NCBI GenBank assembly: GCA_022447545.1
Contig: JAKVBI010000005.1
Span: 149,271-213,270 of the forward strand
Reading direction: 5' to 3'
Length of the DNA stretch: 64,000 nucleotides
Source: Myxococcota bacterium
GTDB taxonomy: Bacteria > Myxococcota_A > UBA9160 > SMWR01
Positions 45,828 through 55,344 of the stretch are shown one piece after another. The notes beneath the pieces are model-generated. The model did not search any database, was not told the origin of the DNA, and worked only from the letters and a program-made list of their open reading frames with translations. Made by a program: the position numbers and the translations under genes. Positions within the stretch are counted from its first letter, which is position 1, and every line of letters begins with the position of its first letter.

Positions 45828-48800
45828 ATGATCCGCTGCCGCCGGGCACTGGCCTGGTCGATCGTCCTGCTCGCCCTCCTCGTCAGCGCGACTCCTCCGG
45901 GAGCCCGTGCCGAGGAGCCGGCCGCTGAGCCGAAACCTCGTTGGACACCCAACGTGTATCTGGGGGCCAAGCTGGGCAGCGAGCGCATGCTCGGCCAGGT
46001 GGACATCATCGGCCCGGTGCTTCAGGGCCAGAACGCTCTGATGTTCATGGATCTGCGCGGGCGTATCGACGATGACTCCAGCGGAGAGGGAAACTTCGGT
46101 TTGGGCTATCGGCAGATCCTTGCCGGGGGCAGTTTGGTGGCAGGGGCCTACGGGTTCTTCGACGTTCTGCGCAGCGCCAACGACAACACCTTCATTCAGG
46201 GAACTCTGGGGCTCGAGTTGTCGAGCGAGTTCTGGATGGGGCGAGTCAATGGCTACCTTCCCGAGGATCGCGACCAGGTGATCGCCTACATGGGTCTCTA
46301 TCCCGAGGGGCCTCAACTGATCGGCAACACCCTCGAGATCGTCAGTGGGCTCGGGCCAGCCAGGGTCGAGACGGCTCTCGGAGGCTTCGACGTCGAACTC
46401 GGCCGGCGTTTCCCTGTGTTCGGTCAGAATCTCTGGATCTACGGTGCCTACTACCGTTTCTCCAAGGCCGGGCTTCCCACCGTCGAGGGCCCGCGTGTTC
46501 GAGCCGAGGTCAGGTTCGATCTGTCGCGCTGGTTGTCCAACGCCGTGTTGGCGTTGGGTGGAGAGTGGGAGACCGACGACGTACGCGGCAGTCAGGGTTT
46601 TGGCACCCTTGAGTTCCGCTACGCGTTCGGGGGAGCGCGCGCGCGCGGGGCCGGGCCCCTCGATGAGGTTCCCTGGCAGGATCGTCGAATGGTGGGGCGC
46701 GTGGTTCGCGATGTCGATGTCATCACGGGGCAGACCATGAGCGGTGCTCCCCAGACCTTGGAACCGGCCTACTACCCGGACTCGGAAACCCCCGTGGGCT
46801 CGGTGGTCGTCGTGGCCAACTGTGGAGAGAACTGCTCGTCGGCTCCTGGGACCGTAGAAGCGCCCAACGATCTCGCCACCGGGGTGGGTTTCCTCGAGTC
46901 GGATTCCATTTTGCTCGTCCAGGGGGACCTCGGAAACGTACCCACGGAGGGGGTGACCCTTTCGAGTGATTCCCAGCGCCTGTCGGTGCTGGGTGGGGGC
47001 GTGATCACCACCGTGGAGAGCGCCAGTGGCCAACTCTTCCGCTACGCGTTGCCGGGTTCCTCGCCGACCCTCGAACTGGCAGAGGGCTCCACGCAACCGA
47101 TTCTGAGCTTCGCGGCACCCGTCTCCAGCGGTGGAGAGACCGAACGGGACTTTCTCATCGCGGGGATCGATTTCCTGGGCGGTGGGCTGAAATTCGACGG
47201 AGTGGAGGGACGGTTCGTTCTCCAGAACCTCGTGATCGACGACAGCCGTTCCCGCGGGTTCGATGCCCAGAACACGGGGGCCGACTTCTCGTTGTTCCAG
47301 GTGGAGGTCAACCGAAGTGCCGACGAGGGGGTGTGGCTGTCCAACCTGCAGGGAGACGAGAGTCGGTTTGCCGCGGCGGGACTTCGGATCGACAACGGCG
47401 CCACGCAGAACGGTGAGGGGGAGGTGACCGAGACCTATGGTCCGGGCTTCGTCGTCCGGGATGCCAAGGAGATCGCTGTCACCGCGTCCCTGGCAGTGAC
47501 CACCGGTGAGACGGCCATCGATATTGCTTCCGCCGGCGCCGACCCCGTCGGGGTTGCGATGCTTCAGGGCTGGCTGGCTGTCATTGCCGACGATGCCCCC
47601 ACGGGTATCAAGTTGGACAACGTCCGCGGTACCTTCGACGTCCTGGCTGCTGCCATCGAGGGCGATGGAACGCCGGAAAGTGTCGGTATCTCCATGAAGA
47701 ACTCGCAACTCGACTCGTTTCTGGGCACAGCGAGCGGCACTGGCGACGTGACCATCGTCCGGGCAGGAACTGGGATCTCTCTCGATGGAATGCGTTTGTT
47801 CGACGACCAGTCCGAGGATTGCGAAACCTGCGGGAGGGTGTTCGTCCAGGGGGATACCACCATTTCGGACACGACGGGTTCGGCTGTGCGGGTTTCGAAC
47901 TCCGAGGCACCCATCAACTTCCTGTCGACGCTCATCGAAAACCCCGGGGATGACGGCATCGTTCTGACGGACAACACCGGCGACTTTCGATTTGGAGGTT
48001 CGGTGTTGTTCGATGCAGAGGAGGGCAGTGATGCCAGGGCCCTCGTTGCCGACCTGCTCGGAGGGCAGGTCATTCTGGGGGCTCCACAGGTCTCCGACCC
48101 CAGTTTTGTGCAGGATCTGTTCTTCGAAGTGGATGGGGCGTTACTCGGGAGCGCTGACTCGGGAGCCGCGGTTCTGATCAAGGGCGCCGATCGCTTCGGT
48201 CTCGAGAATCCCCAGTTCTCGAACATCGGAGATCAGGCCAGCGAGCATGCCCTGCAGGTGATCGATGTGGGGCGTTACGGCACCGCAATCGGCGATGGAG
48301 CCGTGTTGGTCTTCACGGACCCGGGCGCGCCGATCACGGGTTTCTCTCAACTGTCCGGCAGTGCTCTTGTCGTGGAAACGGCATGGGGCTCGGTTCCCAG
48401 CACGGTGCTGTCGGTATTTGGGACTCAATTCTCCGAGATCGAAGGCGACGCGGTTCGGGCGGTGATCCATGGGCCCGCAGAGGGAATCGCCCTCGGCTAT
48501 GAGACGATCATCCAGGAGAACGTGCTCGATCAGATCGGCGGGGATGGCATCGCGTTCGAGATCCAGGACCCCTCGGTGTCTCCCGAAGACGGGAGCCTCG
48601 TCTTCGACTACATCGCCGTGAACAACATCCTCAACGCCATCGGAGGGACTGGGATCCGCGCAGACCTGGACGCCGGAGGAGTCGAGACCCAAACGGACTC
48701 GGTGGTGGATTTCGTGGTCACCAACAATGGTCTGACTGAGGTGGAGGGCAACGGCATCAGCGTGAGCCTCAGCAATGGTCCGAGCGTGGCGTTGCAGATC

Positions 48801-49472
48801 TCGAACAACGACGTGTTGGGAACTGCGGCTGAAGGCGAATCCGTGCCGTCTTCGCTCACGGGCGTGGGTGTGAGTTTGAAGGGGGTCGCTCTCGCCGCCG
48901 AGGAGACCGGTCGCGACGCGGACATCGCGGTGACCTCGAACATCATCAGGAACTGGGGCCAGGCTGGGGTTGATGTGAACACCCAGGGCGACACGATTGG
49001 GGGCGATGCCACGGCACTGATCGCAGGCAATGACATCTCTGACACCGCGGGCCCAGGCGTTCGCCTGGCCACGGGTGCGGATCTGTCTCTGGACGTCACC
49101 GTAGACGACAACGATTACGTCTCCACGGGTGGAATCCAGATGACGGGAGCTTCGATCTCCGAGGCGAGGCTTGGGGTGGACCTGCAGGACAACCTGATGG
49201 AGCCCACCGCGGGGGATACCTCTCCGCGTTTCCGGTTCGAGAGTTCGGAAACGGTTCGCATCGGGGTCTACTGTGACCCTGCGGAGCCGACCTGTCCGTC
49301 GAGTCTCGAGCAAGCGGCCGATTTCAAGACAGTGTTGGACCTCGGTCAGAACGGCGTGAACGGTCAGTTGGTCGAACTCGACCAGATTGAGACGACCGGC
49401 ACGAACTTCGAGGTGCTCGACACCCTCCGCCGCGTGGACGATGGAGATCCGGATCCCGAGGAGAATCCCTAG
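45828..49472 (+). CDS. Inverse autotransporter with beta-helix passenger
   Basis: A 1214-residue protein from ATG 45828, with AGGATCAGGAG upstream and a clear signal peptide (SIVLLALLVSATPPGARA). Residues about 40-275 resemble the intimin/invasin-type 12-strand barrel (NFGLGYRQILAGGSLVAGAY, FFDVLRSANDNTF, RVNGYLP, IYGAYYRFSKAG). There is no LysM. The exported remainder (about 300-1210) is built of repeating beta-strand turns typical of a right-handed beta-helix (DGIVLTDNTGDFRFGG, GVSLKGVALAAEE, DVTVDDNDYVSTGG). The C-terminus is acidic. Predicted role: outer-membrane-anchored adhesin or surface layer fibre. The last base overlaps the next gene. Confidence 0.82.
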   Translation: MIRCRRALAWSIVLLALLVSATPPGARAEEPAAEPKPRWTPNVYLGAKLGSERMLGQVDIIGPVLQGQNALMFMDLRGRIDDDSSGEGNFGLGYRQILAGGSLVAGAYGFFDVLRSANDNTFIQGTLGLELSSEFWMGRVNGYLPEDRDQVIAYMGLYPEGPQLIGNTLEIVSGLGPARVETALGGFDVELGRRFPVFGQNLWIYGAYYRFSKAGLPTVEGPRVRAEVRFDLSRWLSNAVLALGGEWETDDVRGSQGFGTLEFRYAFGGARARGAGPLDEVPWQDRRMVGRVVRDVDVITGQTMSGAPQTLEPAYYPDSETPVGSVVVVANCGENCSSAPGTVEAPNDLATGVGFLESDSILLVQGDLGNVPTEGVTLSSDSQRLSVLGGGVITTVESASGQLFRYALPGSSPTLELAEGSTQPILSFAAPVSSGGETERDFLIAGIDFLGGGLKFDGVEGRFVLQNLVIDDSRSRGFDAQNTGADFSLFQVEVNRSADEGVWLSNLQGDESRFAAAGLRIDNGATQNGEGEVTETYGPGFVVRDAKEIAVTASLAVTTGETAIDIASAGADPVGVAMLQGWLAVIADDAPTGIKLDNVRGTFDVLAAAIEGDGTPESVGISMKNSQLDSFLGTASGTGDVTIVRAGTGISLDGMRLFDDQSEDCETCGRVFVQGDTTISDTTGSAVRVSNSEAPINFLSTLIENPGDDGIVLTDNTGDFRFGGSVLFDAEEGSDARALVADLLGGQVILGAPQVSDPSFVQDLFFEVDGALLGSADSGAAVLIKGADRFGLENPQFSNIGDQASEHALQVIDVGRYGTAIGDGAVLVFTDPGAPITGFSQLSGSALVVETAWGSVPSTVLSVFGTQFSEIEGDAVRAVIHGPAEGIALGYETIIQENVLDQIGGDGIAFEIQDPSVSPEDGSLVFDYIAVNNILNAIGGTGIRADLDAGGVETQTDSVVDFVVTNNGLTEVEGNGISVSLSNGPSVALQISNNDVLGTAAEGESVPSSLTGVGVSLKGVALAAEETGRDADIAVTSNIIRNWGQAGVDVNTQGDTIGGDATALIAGNDISDTAGPGVRLATGADLSLDVTVDDNDYVSTGGIQMTGASISEARLGVDLQDNLMEPTAGDTSPRFRFESSETVRIGVYCDPAEPTCPSSLEQAADFKTVLDLGQNGVNGQLVELDQIETTGTNFEVLDTLRRVDDGDPDPEENP

Positions 49473-50356
49473 TGGATCCGAGGCGGCGAGCGGTTTGGCT
49501 GTTGATGTCTGGGGTCCTCGGGTTGGGGACGACCCTGCCGGATGGAGTTCTGGCTGAGGACCTCGGTCTGGAGTTCGGATTGCGAGCGGGCTTTCGGCAG
49601 GACGAAATCGAGTTCGAGACCGCTAACCGGTTCGGAGGGACCTCCACTGCCAAGCTGGAGGAGACCAAGGTCAACCATCTCGAGATCTTCGCGAGAGGGG
49701 ACATTGCCGAGGGCTTGACGTTTCGGGGCTCGGCATCCTTTGGCTGGGTCTACGACGGCAACTTTCAGTATTCGGGAACAGGTGACGACGGTCCCTACGA
49801 TCCCATTACCGGGATCGGGGGGCTTCCCAACGCACTCGTGGGAACCGTCGACGGCGACATGGCCTACGACGTGGTGGGTGGGGTGGGCTATCAGTTGAAG
49901 GCGTTCGAGGATCGTCTCCGAATCGCACCGCTCGGTGGCTACACCTACCACAGCTTCGACATTCGTACGGGCGACACGACCGAGACCTTGTTGGATGGTT
50001 TTCCGCTCGGATTCACACGACCTCCGGCCGTGTTCGAGACCGAGTGGAAGGGCCCCTGGGTGGGCGTGGATGTGATCACCGAGCCGGTTCCGAAGCTCAG
50101 TCTGATCGGGGAACTGCAATACAGCTGGTTGAACTTCGAGGCGCAGCCGAGCGTCGTGGATCCGGAGATCTCGTCGGTTCAACGGGGAGACGGCGGGGGG
50201 TTCAGCTGGACGGTGGGTGTGAGCTACCGCTTCGCGAAGTACTTCACTGCAGAACTCCGCTATCACTCCCTCGACTGGTCGGCGACGACCGGGCGTCAGA
50301 TGACCGTTCACTGGCAGTCCTGGCACGCGACGGCCGGCGCCGTCCTGGTCTTCTGA
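49472..50356 (+). CDS. Outer-membrane beta-barrel protein
   Basis: A 294-residue protein from GTG 49472, whose first base is the last base of the upstream stop; GAGGAG lies ahead of it. The signal peptide is followed by alternating strands throughout (LEFGLRAGFRQDEIEFET, GVGYQLKAFEDRLRIAPLGGY, GFSWTVGVSYRFAKYFTAELRY) and a C-terminal Phe (GAVLVF), the usual signature for BAM-inserted barrels. Tight coupling to the inverse autotransporter suggests a joint surface role. Ligand unknown. Its last 113 bases are shared, antisense, with the exosortase gene. Confidence 0.8.
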   Translation: MDPRRRAVWLLMSGVLGLGTTLPDGVLAEDLGLEFGLRAGFRQDEIEFETANRFGGTSTAKLEETKVNHLEIFARGDIAEGLTFRGSASFGWVYDGNFQYSGTGDDGPYDPITGIGGLPNALVGTVDGDMAYDVVGGVGYQLKAFEDRLRIAPLGGYTYHSFDIRTGDTTETLLDGFPLGFTRPPAVFETEWKGPWVGVDVITEPVPKLSLIGELQYSWLNFEAQPSVVDPEISSVQRGDGGGFSWTVGVSYRFAKYFTAELRYHSLDWSATTGRQMTVHWQSWHATAGAVLVF

Positions 50357-51929
50357 CCCGCCGCGGTGATCGCGACGACGAGGGCGGACTCAATCGCCCC
50401 ATCACATCGCGCAGGCGGTCATCGGCGGCAAACCGCGCCGTGGGAGACGCGTCGAGGGACGTACTCAGTCGCATCGTGAAGGCCACGGGTGCGTCGCTGC
50501 CCAAAGTCTGATCGAGAGCGAGCCAGGCGCGGAGACCGGCGGTGCTCAGGGATCCATATCCCTCGGTCCAGTGGTAGACGAGTTGTCGCCCGTTGGGTGA
50601 ACGCATCACGCTGGCTTCGATCCTCGGGCTCCCGGCTTCTATGGACAGCGGGCGCTGCTCCAGGAGCATCCAGCCCGAGCCGGGGTAGGCCGTTTTCGGT
50701 GAGCGCAGGCTTTGCGTGCGATTTCGCTGGTCGTCGGCGCCCACATACAGGGTCACGCTGCGCCCCTCGACCTCGAAGGTGCGCTGGAGCCACGCACCCG
50801 CTTCCACGGAGCCGAGGAACTCCAGATCCAGCGCGGTTTCGAGATCGGCGCGTCCCGCGAGCCCTCGTGTTCGCTGTTCCAGAGCCGCCTGGGCCATGGA
50901 ACTCGGTCCGTTGAGGGGTGGCGGGAGCCGTGGGGAAAGTCCGAGGGAAACGAACAGCACGATGAGGCCGAGTACGCGGGTGCGCGGAAGTGTTGCCGCT
51001 GCTTGTACGCGCTCACTTGGCTGCGGGTTCCGTGGAGCGCGGCTGGGTATATGGCCAAGGAGGCGGATCCATCCCCCCAGGGCCAGCGCGCCCAGGATCA
51101 CCACGATCAGGCCCTGAGTGGAATGGCTCTCCAGGGCGCCCGTGGGTTGGGAAAGAGTAAGCCAGGCAACGCGCAACCCATTCATCAGAAATCCAAGCCC
51201 TGGCGCTACCAGCAGGGTCAGCAGGGTTTGGATGAGGGGCGGCCGGAAGACAACCAGATAGAAGACGGCAGCGAGGCTGAGTGCTTCGACGCTGGCCAAT
51301 CCGCTGCAGGACTCCACGACTCGGAAGGCATTGGTCGAGGTGATCAGCATGTCGCCGCTTCGCGCGTGACCCAGTCCAGCCAGGGTCAGCAGGTTGGATG
51401 CCAGGGAGGCACTTGCGATCTGCATGGGATACACGAGCTGGTGTCGAACGACGGCAGGTAGAGAGAACAGGAACAACAGCAGGAGAGTGCTCGGCATCCA
51501 CCCGCGAAAGGCATGGCGCCCCCCCAACGCCCAGCTGCTGCCCGACACCGCGAGGATGAGCGACAATGCGGCCAGATCGGGTGCACCCGCCAGCCCAGCC
51601 CAGATCCGAAGGGCGGCTGCTCCCGCCAAGAGCGCAACCGTGGGCCCAAGGGCGCCCGGTGGGCCAAAGGTTCGCAGCAGAGCGCGCCAGCGCAGGGCGA
51701 TGGCGGCGGCGAAAAGCAACAGGACGAGCCGGGTGCTGGTCTCGGTCTCCGTCCCGCTGGTGGGGGTCGCCAGGAGCAGGTAGCCCAACGCGAGGCTGGC
51801 TCCCACCCCCCCGAGCCCCAGGCCCATACTCGTTTGTCGAGGCGTTTCGGGGCCTTCCCCGGCCACGTTTGGGGTGCCGTGTGCGGTCCTCTGCGTGGCT
51901 TCGGGCGTGCTGCGGGTGGTTTCGTTCAT
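50244..51929 (-). CDS. Exosortase with fused EpsI-type domain
   Basis: A 561-residue protein from ATG 51929. Residues about 35-330 form a multi-helix exosortase with the family triad Cys208 (VVESCSGLASVEAL), Arg253 (MNGLRVAWLTL) and His269 (LESHSTQG). From about 335 the chain continues with one helix and an EpsI-like soluble domain (SVTLYVGADDQRN, VYHWTEGYG). Exosortases cleave and anchor PEP-CTERM proteins at the inner membrane, often linked to exopolysaccharide. The last 40 residues are Arg/Ser-rich and are encoded opposite the barrel gene. They may be a genuine tail or reflect a lost earlier stop. Confidence 0.87.
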   Translation of the reverse strand: MNETTRSTPEATQRTAHGTPNVAGEGPETPRQTSMGLGLGGVGASLALGYLLLATPTSGTETETSTRLVLLLFAAAIALRWRALLRTFGPPGALGPTVALLAGAAALRIWAGLAGAPDLAALSLILAVSGSSWALGGRHAFRGWMPSTLLLLFLFSLPAVVRHQLVYPMQIASASLASNLLTLAGLGHARSGDMLITSTNAFRVVESCSGLASVEALSLAAVFYLVVFRPPLIQTLLTLLVAPGLGFLMNGLRVAWLTLSQPTGALESHSTQGLIVVILGALALGGWIRLLGHIPSRAPRNPQPSERVQAAATLPRTRVLGLIVLFVSLGLSPRLPPPLNGPSSMAQAALEQRTRGLAGRADLETALDLEFLGSVEAGAWLQRTFEVEGRSVTLYVGADDQRNRTQSLRSPKTAYPGSGWMLLEQRPLSIEAGSPRIEASVMRSPNGRQLVYHWTEGYGSLSTAGLRAWLALDQTLGSDAPVAFTMRLSTSLDASPTARFAADDRLRDVMGRLSPPSSSRSPRRVRRPGRRRPSRARTASERSSDARSSPTSRGSDSGVLQ

Positions 51930-52029
51930 CCGGTGTGGCTCACAGGCCCGGTCGATTGTACCCCTTCCGCTCACCCACGCGGCCACCGCCATCCCCGCGT
52001 CAAGCGGCGAAGACGATAGAATCCGCTGG

Positions 52030-53361
52030 ATGTTCCCGGGATTTCATCGACTCGTCACTTGGCGACGCCCCGTCGTGGGTGCGGTAGGCGTGGCGTGGCT
52101 CGTCGCGGGCTGCTTGTTCGGTTCAGCGAGCTGTTCCCGAGAGTCCCTGTACGGCTACAGCCAGCCCATGCCAGAGGACAAGGGCATCCACTGGCAACCC
52201 ACGCCGAGCTCATTGCTCGAGACGCGTCCCATCGAAACGTCGGGAGTCGGGGAGGACGGCGTTCTCGATCTGCTCAGCATGCCGCACCAGGGGGAAATGC
52301 TCTGGTTCGGTTGGGAACGTGGAGGCCAATCCGTGACTTCTCCGTTCCGTTTGGAGTCAGGTCGTAATGGCGGTGTGCTGCGCTTTCTGCTCGCAAGTCC
52401 GAGCGACCTCGAGCTGTGTCTTGAGGTGCGTCCTGCGGGTGACACCGGTGCCCAGAGCCTGGTGGTTCTTCTCAACGGTGAACCCATGGCGCAGTGGGCC
52501 CTCGAGACGCCGGGATCGACTCAGTGTGTGGCTTTGCCGGCTGACCAACTGGTCCACGGCCCGAACTGGCTCGAGTTCGACCACCCGGACGCAGCGGGCG
52601 ATGAGTCTCGGGCAGGTGCGGTGTTCGATGAACTCCGTATCCGGGGCTTCGAGGATTCGAATGGTCCAGTCCGGGCTCGCGTAGGCCTGGGGGAGGGCGA
52701 GGCGGAGTCTGCCTACCTGCAACGCGGCTCGGGAAGCTTCGCGCTGCTGCTTTCCCTACCGGAGTTGGCGGAACTGCGCATGCGAGCGGCCAGGATTGCC
52801 CATCACGGGAGCGCCGGGACCGAGCCCGCTCTGGGGGATGTGAGAATCGTCCAGGACAGCGGTGTGAGATCTCTCTGGGAGGGGGAACTCGCCCCCGGTG
52901 AGAGCTTCCCGCCCATCCGGTTGGACCTCGGAGCGTTTCGCGAGCGGGCGGTGGTGCTCCTCTTCCGTGTGTCCGATCTGCCCGACGGCCAGGAATGGGC
53001 GTGGATCGATCCTCGTATCGTCCGGCGTGCCCCTTCCGAACTGGAGCGGCGAGGCTTGGCGCCGCCGTGGGCCTCAGCGTCGGGTGGGGAGATCTCTCTC
53101 GAGGCTTCGCCGGTCGAGAATGGGCCGCTGGGTCGAGAGGCCCCGGCCGTTGAGATCGTTGGCGATCCCGCAACGCGCGGGCGCGAATTCCGCTTCGGCG
53201 GATTCCGCGAACGGGCCGATCCCTCAGTCTGGGGGGGGCGCGGGCTGTTCACCGAAGTTCAGCCCGATCTCGACATCTCGCGCCACCATGCCGTCACGGT
53301 CTTCTTCCTGACCCAGTGGCGGTTTGCCTTCGCGGCACCGGAATCCGCGTCGGGCTCTTAG
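52030..53361 (+). CDS. Predicted lipoprotein of unknown function
   Basis: A 443-residue protein from ATG 52030. The N-terminal helix ends in the lipobox VAGC (Cys28). The rest is beta-rich and jelly-roll-like (GGVLRFLLASPSDLELCLEV, SLVVLLNGEPMAQWAL, NWLEFDHPDAAGDE), reminiscent of carbohydrate-binding-type sandwiches, but no family is recognised. It is divergent from the exosortase and may belong to the same surface-assembly theme. No enzymatic motif seen. Confidence 0.6.
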   Translation: MFPGFHRLVTWRRPVVGAVGVAWLVAGCLFGSASCSRESLYGYSQPMPEDKGIHWQPTPSSLLETRPIETSGVGEDGVLDLLSMPHQGEMLWFGWERGGQSVTSPFRLESGRNGGVLRFLLASPSDLELCLEVRPAGDTGAQSLVVLLNGEPMAQWALETPGSTQCVALPADQLVHGPNWLEFDHPDAAGDESRAGAVFDELRIRGFEDSNGPVRARVGLGEGEAESAYLQRGSGSFALLLSLPELAELRMRAARIAHHGSAGTEPALGDVRIVQDSGVRSLWEGELAPGESFPPIRLDLGAFRERAVVLLFRVSDLPDGQEWAWIDPRIVRRAPSELERRGLAPPWASASGGEISLEASPVENGPLGREAPAVEIVGDPATRGREFRFGGFRERADPSVWGGRGLFTEVQPDLDISRHHAVTVFFLTQWRFAFAAPESASGS

Positions 53362-53384
53362 TCAGACTTCTGGCGGCCTTCGGG

Positions 53385-53567
53385 TCAGCGTTTGCCTGAT
53401 CGTCTCCAGAAGACCACCGCGAATACCGTGGCGACGGCGATGACCTCGATCAGTTCGCGAGGGGGCTCGGGCAGGAAGATCACGTCCATTTCGATACGGC
53501 TGGCAATGGACTCGAATGTCGCACCAACGAAGAATCGGGGTGCCAGTGGAAGCCAGTCGATGAGCAC
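53385..53567 (-). CDS. Small protein with PEP-CTERM-like tail
   Basis: A 60-residue frame from GTG 53567 with AAGGGG about 11 bases before it. Its C-terminal half has the three-part layout of an exosortase recognition signal: LPEPPRE, a hydrophobic stretch (LIEVIAVATVFAVVFW) and a basic end (RRSGKR). It lacks a recognisable N-terminal signal peptide, which true substrates need, and it is very short. The frame is the direct continuation of the acyl-CoA ligase frame after its TAG stop. It could be a tiny membrane protein, a decayed substrate, or chance. Confidence 0.4.
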   Translation of the reverse strand: MLIDWLPLAPRFFVGATFESIASRIEMDVIFLPEPPRELIEVIAVATVFAVVFWRRSGKR

Positions 53568-53630
53568 GGTGATCCCAACCCCTTTTCGAATTCGTGAGGT
53601 TCGTGGGTACTGTGCGATACCCGTTGGCGG

Positions 53631-55304
53631 CTATTCGTCGATCAAATCGCTGGAAGCATCGCCGGTCAGGACGTTCTTGAGCACCTTGCCGGCAGCGTTG
53701 CGCGGCAGAGGCTCTTCCCGAACCTCCCAGTGCTCGGGGACCTTGAACCGCGCGAGGGTCTCGGCCACCCAGGCTTCGAGATCGTCGGTGGAGAGGGTCG
53801 CACCGGCTTCAGGTACGACGATCGCTTTGACGGCCTGGCCGTGCTCCGGGTGGTCGACACCGACCACAGCGGATTCTGCGACCTGGGGGTGCGCGTCGAG
53901 GCGATGCTCGATCTCGACGGGATAGATGTTCTCGGCAGACCTCAAGATCATGTCCCGAGCGCGTGAATTGATGTAAAGGCGCCCGTCTTCCACGCGCGCG
54001 ATGTCGCCGGTAGCGAGCCAGCGTCCAGGCTTGAGGGTCTTGCGGGTGGCCTCGGGATCCCTCCAGTACTCGAGCATCGTGTAGGGACTGCGCGAGTGGA
54101 CCTCTCCGTACTCGCCATCGGGAAGTACGTTTTCCTCGGGGTCTCGGATTTCGACCTCGGTGCACAAAATCGGTGCACCCACGGAATCCGGATGGTCGGC
54201 CAACTCCTTGCCTCCAATGGAGGTGATCACGGCGACGGACTCCGACAACCCGTAGCCGATGGAGAAGTTCGCGCCTCCACGCGGAAAGGTCTCGCGCATG
54301 CGCGCCTGGATGGCTGGGCTGGTCGGTGCGCCTCCCGAGCCGAGATTGTGGATGCTCGATAGATCGTAGTCGCCGATCTTGGGATGAGAGACCACCTGGT
54401 GGGACGCGCTTCCCAGACCCGACCACATGGTCACCCGCTCTTTTTCGATCAGCCGGAGCACGTCCTCGGGGTCGAAGCGTCCCAGGCGCAGCACGATTTT
54501 GGCGCCCGTGGAGAGCATCATGAAGGCGCCGGCGAACATGCCCGAGAGGTGGAATAGAGGAGACGTGAGCAGGGCGATCGTCTTGGGCGGCGGTTCGCGG
54601 GTCTGGCCTCGTTCCGCTGCCAGCATGAAACCTTTGACGCCATTGACCAGATTGGTCTGCAAGAAACCCAAGATGCCGCGGTGCGTGGTGACGGCGCCCT
54701 TGGGTCGGCCCGTGGTACCGCTGGTGAAGAGGATCACCGCCGGGTCATCTTCGGCAATGGGAACCGTGGGAAGCGGTGCCCCGGGAGCGTGCTCGAGGAG
54801 TTCCTGAAATTCAGATTCGATTTCGACGATGGGGACCGTGACGGCGGCTCCCTCCATGCGGGCCAGCCTCTTTCGGTCCCCAATGATGACTTTGGGCTCG
54901 GCGTGTTCGATGGCGTAAAGCATTTCATCGCGAGCCCACCAGCCGTTGAAGGCGGCCACGATGGCGCCAAGGCTCAAGCTCGCCCACAAGGTCATGATCC
55001 ACTCGGGGTGGTTCTCAGCCGCGATGGCGACGCGGTCACCGGGTCCGACGCCATATCGATCACTCAGCGCACGAGCCAGGGATCCCACCAACTCGAGGTG
55101 TTGCTGGTAGGTGATACGACGCTCACCGCACACCAGGTACTCGGCGTCGCCTTGGGCGGCGCTTTTCTCCAGAACTTCGCGCAGGCTGCCCGCTCGCTCT
55201 TTGAAGATCTTCACGCGCTCGCCGAGGACTTCCTCCTCGACGATCTCGAACGGACCCCCGGGGCCCGTCAGATTGGAGATGACTTTGTTCTCTAGTTCGT
55301 CCAC
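53631..55304 (-). CDS. Acyl-CoA ligase of the steroid-type operon
   Basis: A 557-residue AMP-forming ligase from GTG 55304. Motifs: P-loop LFTSGTTGRPKGAV, FSIGYGLSES, LATGDIARVEDGRLYINSRARD (hinge) and PRNAAGKVLKNVL with the catalytic Lys. It has an N-terminal extension of about 40 residues before the ligase fold. It is last in a minus-strand run after the ACAD pair and EchA20/IpdAB homologues, so it may activate a ring-cleavage acid such as a hydrindane propionate, the job of FadD3 in mycobacteria. That assignment rests on context only. Confidence 0.9.
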   Translation of the reverse strand: MDELENKVISNLTGPGGPFEIVEEEVLGERVKIFKERAGSLREVLEKSAAQGDAEYLVCGERRITYQQHLELVGSLARALSDRYGVGPGDRVAIAAENHPEWIMTLWASLSLGAIVAAFNGWWARDEMLYAIEHAEPKVIIGDRKRLARMEGAAVTVPIVEIESEFQELLEHAPGAPLPTVPIAEDDPAVILFTSGTTGRPKGAVTTHRGILGFLQTNLVNGVKGFMLAAERGQTREPPPKTIALLTSPLFHLSGMFAGAFMMLSTGAKIVLRLGRFDPEDVLRLIEKERVTMWSGLGSASHQVVSHPKIGDYDLSSIHNLGSGGAPTSPAIQARMRETFPRGGANFSIGYGLSESVAVITSIGGKELADHPDSVGAPILCTEVEIRDPEENVLPDGEYGEVHSRSPYTMLEYWRDPEATRKTLKPGRWLATGDIARVEDGRLYINSRARDMILRSAENIYPVEIEHRLDAHPQVAESAVVGVDHPEHGQAVKAIVVPEAGATLSTDDLEAWVAETLARFKVPEHWEVREEPLPRNAAGKVLKNVLTGDASSDLIDE

Positions 55305-55344
55305 GAGGGGATTATACGGTCCGAGACGACGGCAGGGGCAGTCG

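Noticed and set aside
45615-47708. A 697-codon minus-strand frame over the inverse autotransporter.
   Set aside because: The plus-strand product has a signal peptide and barrel motifs; the minus product has none and reads as antisense.
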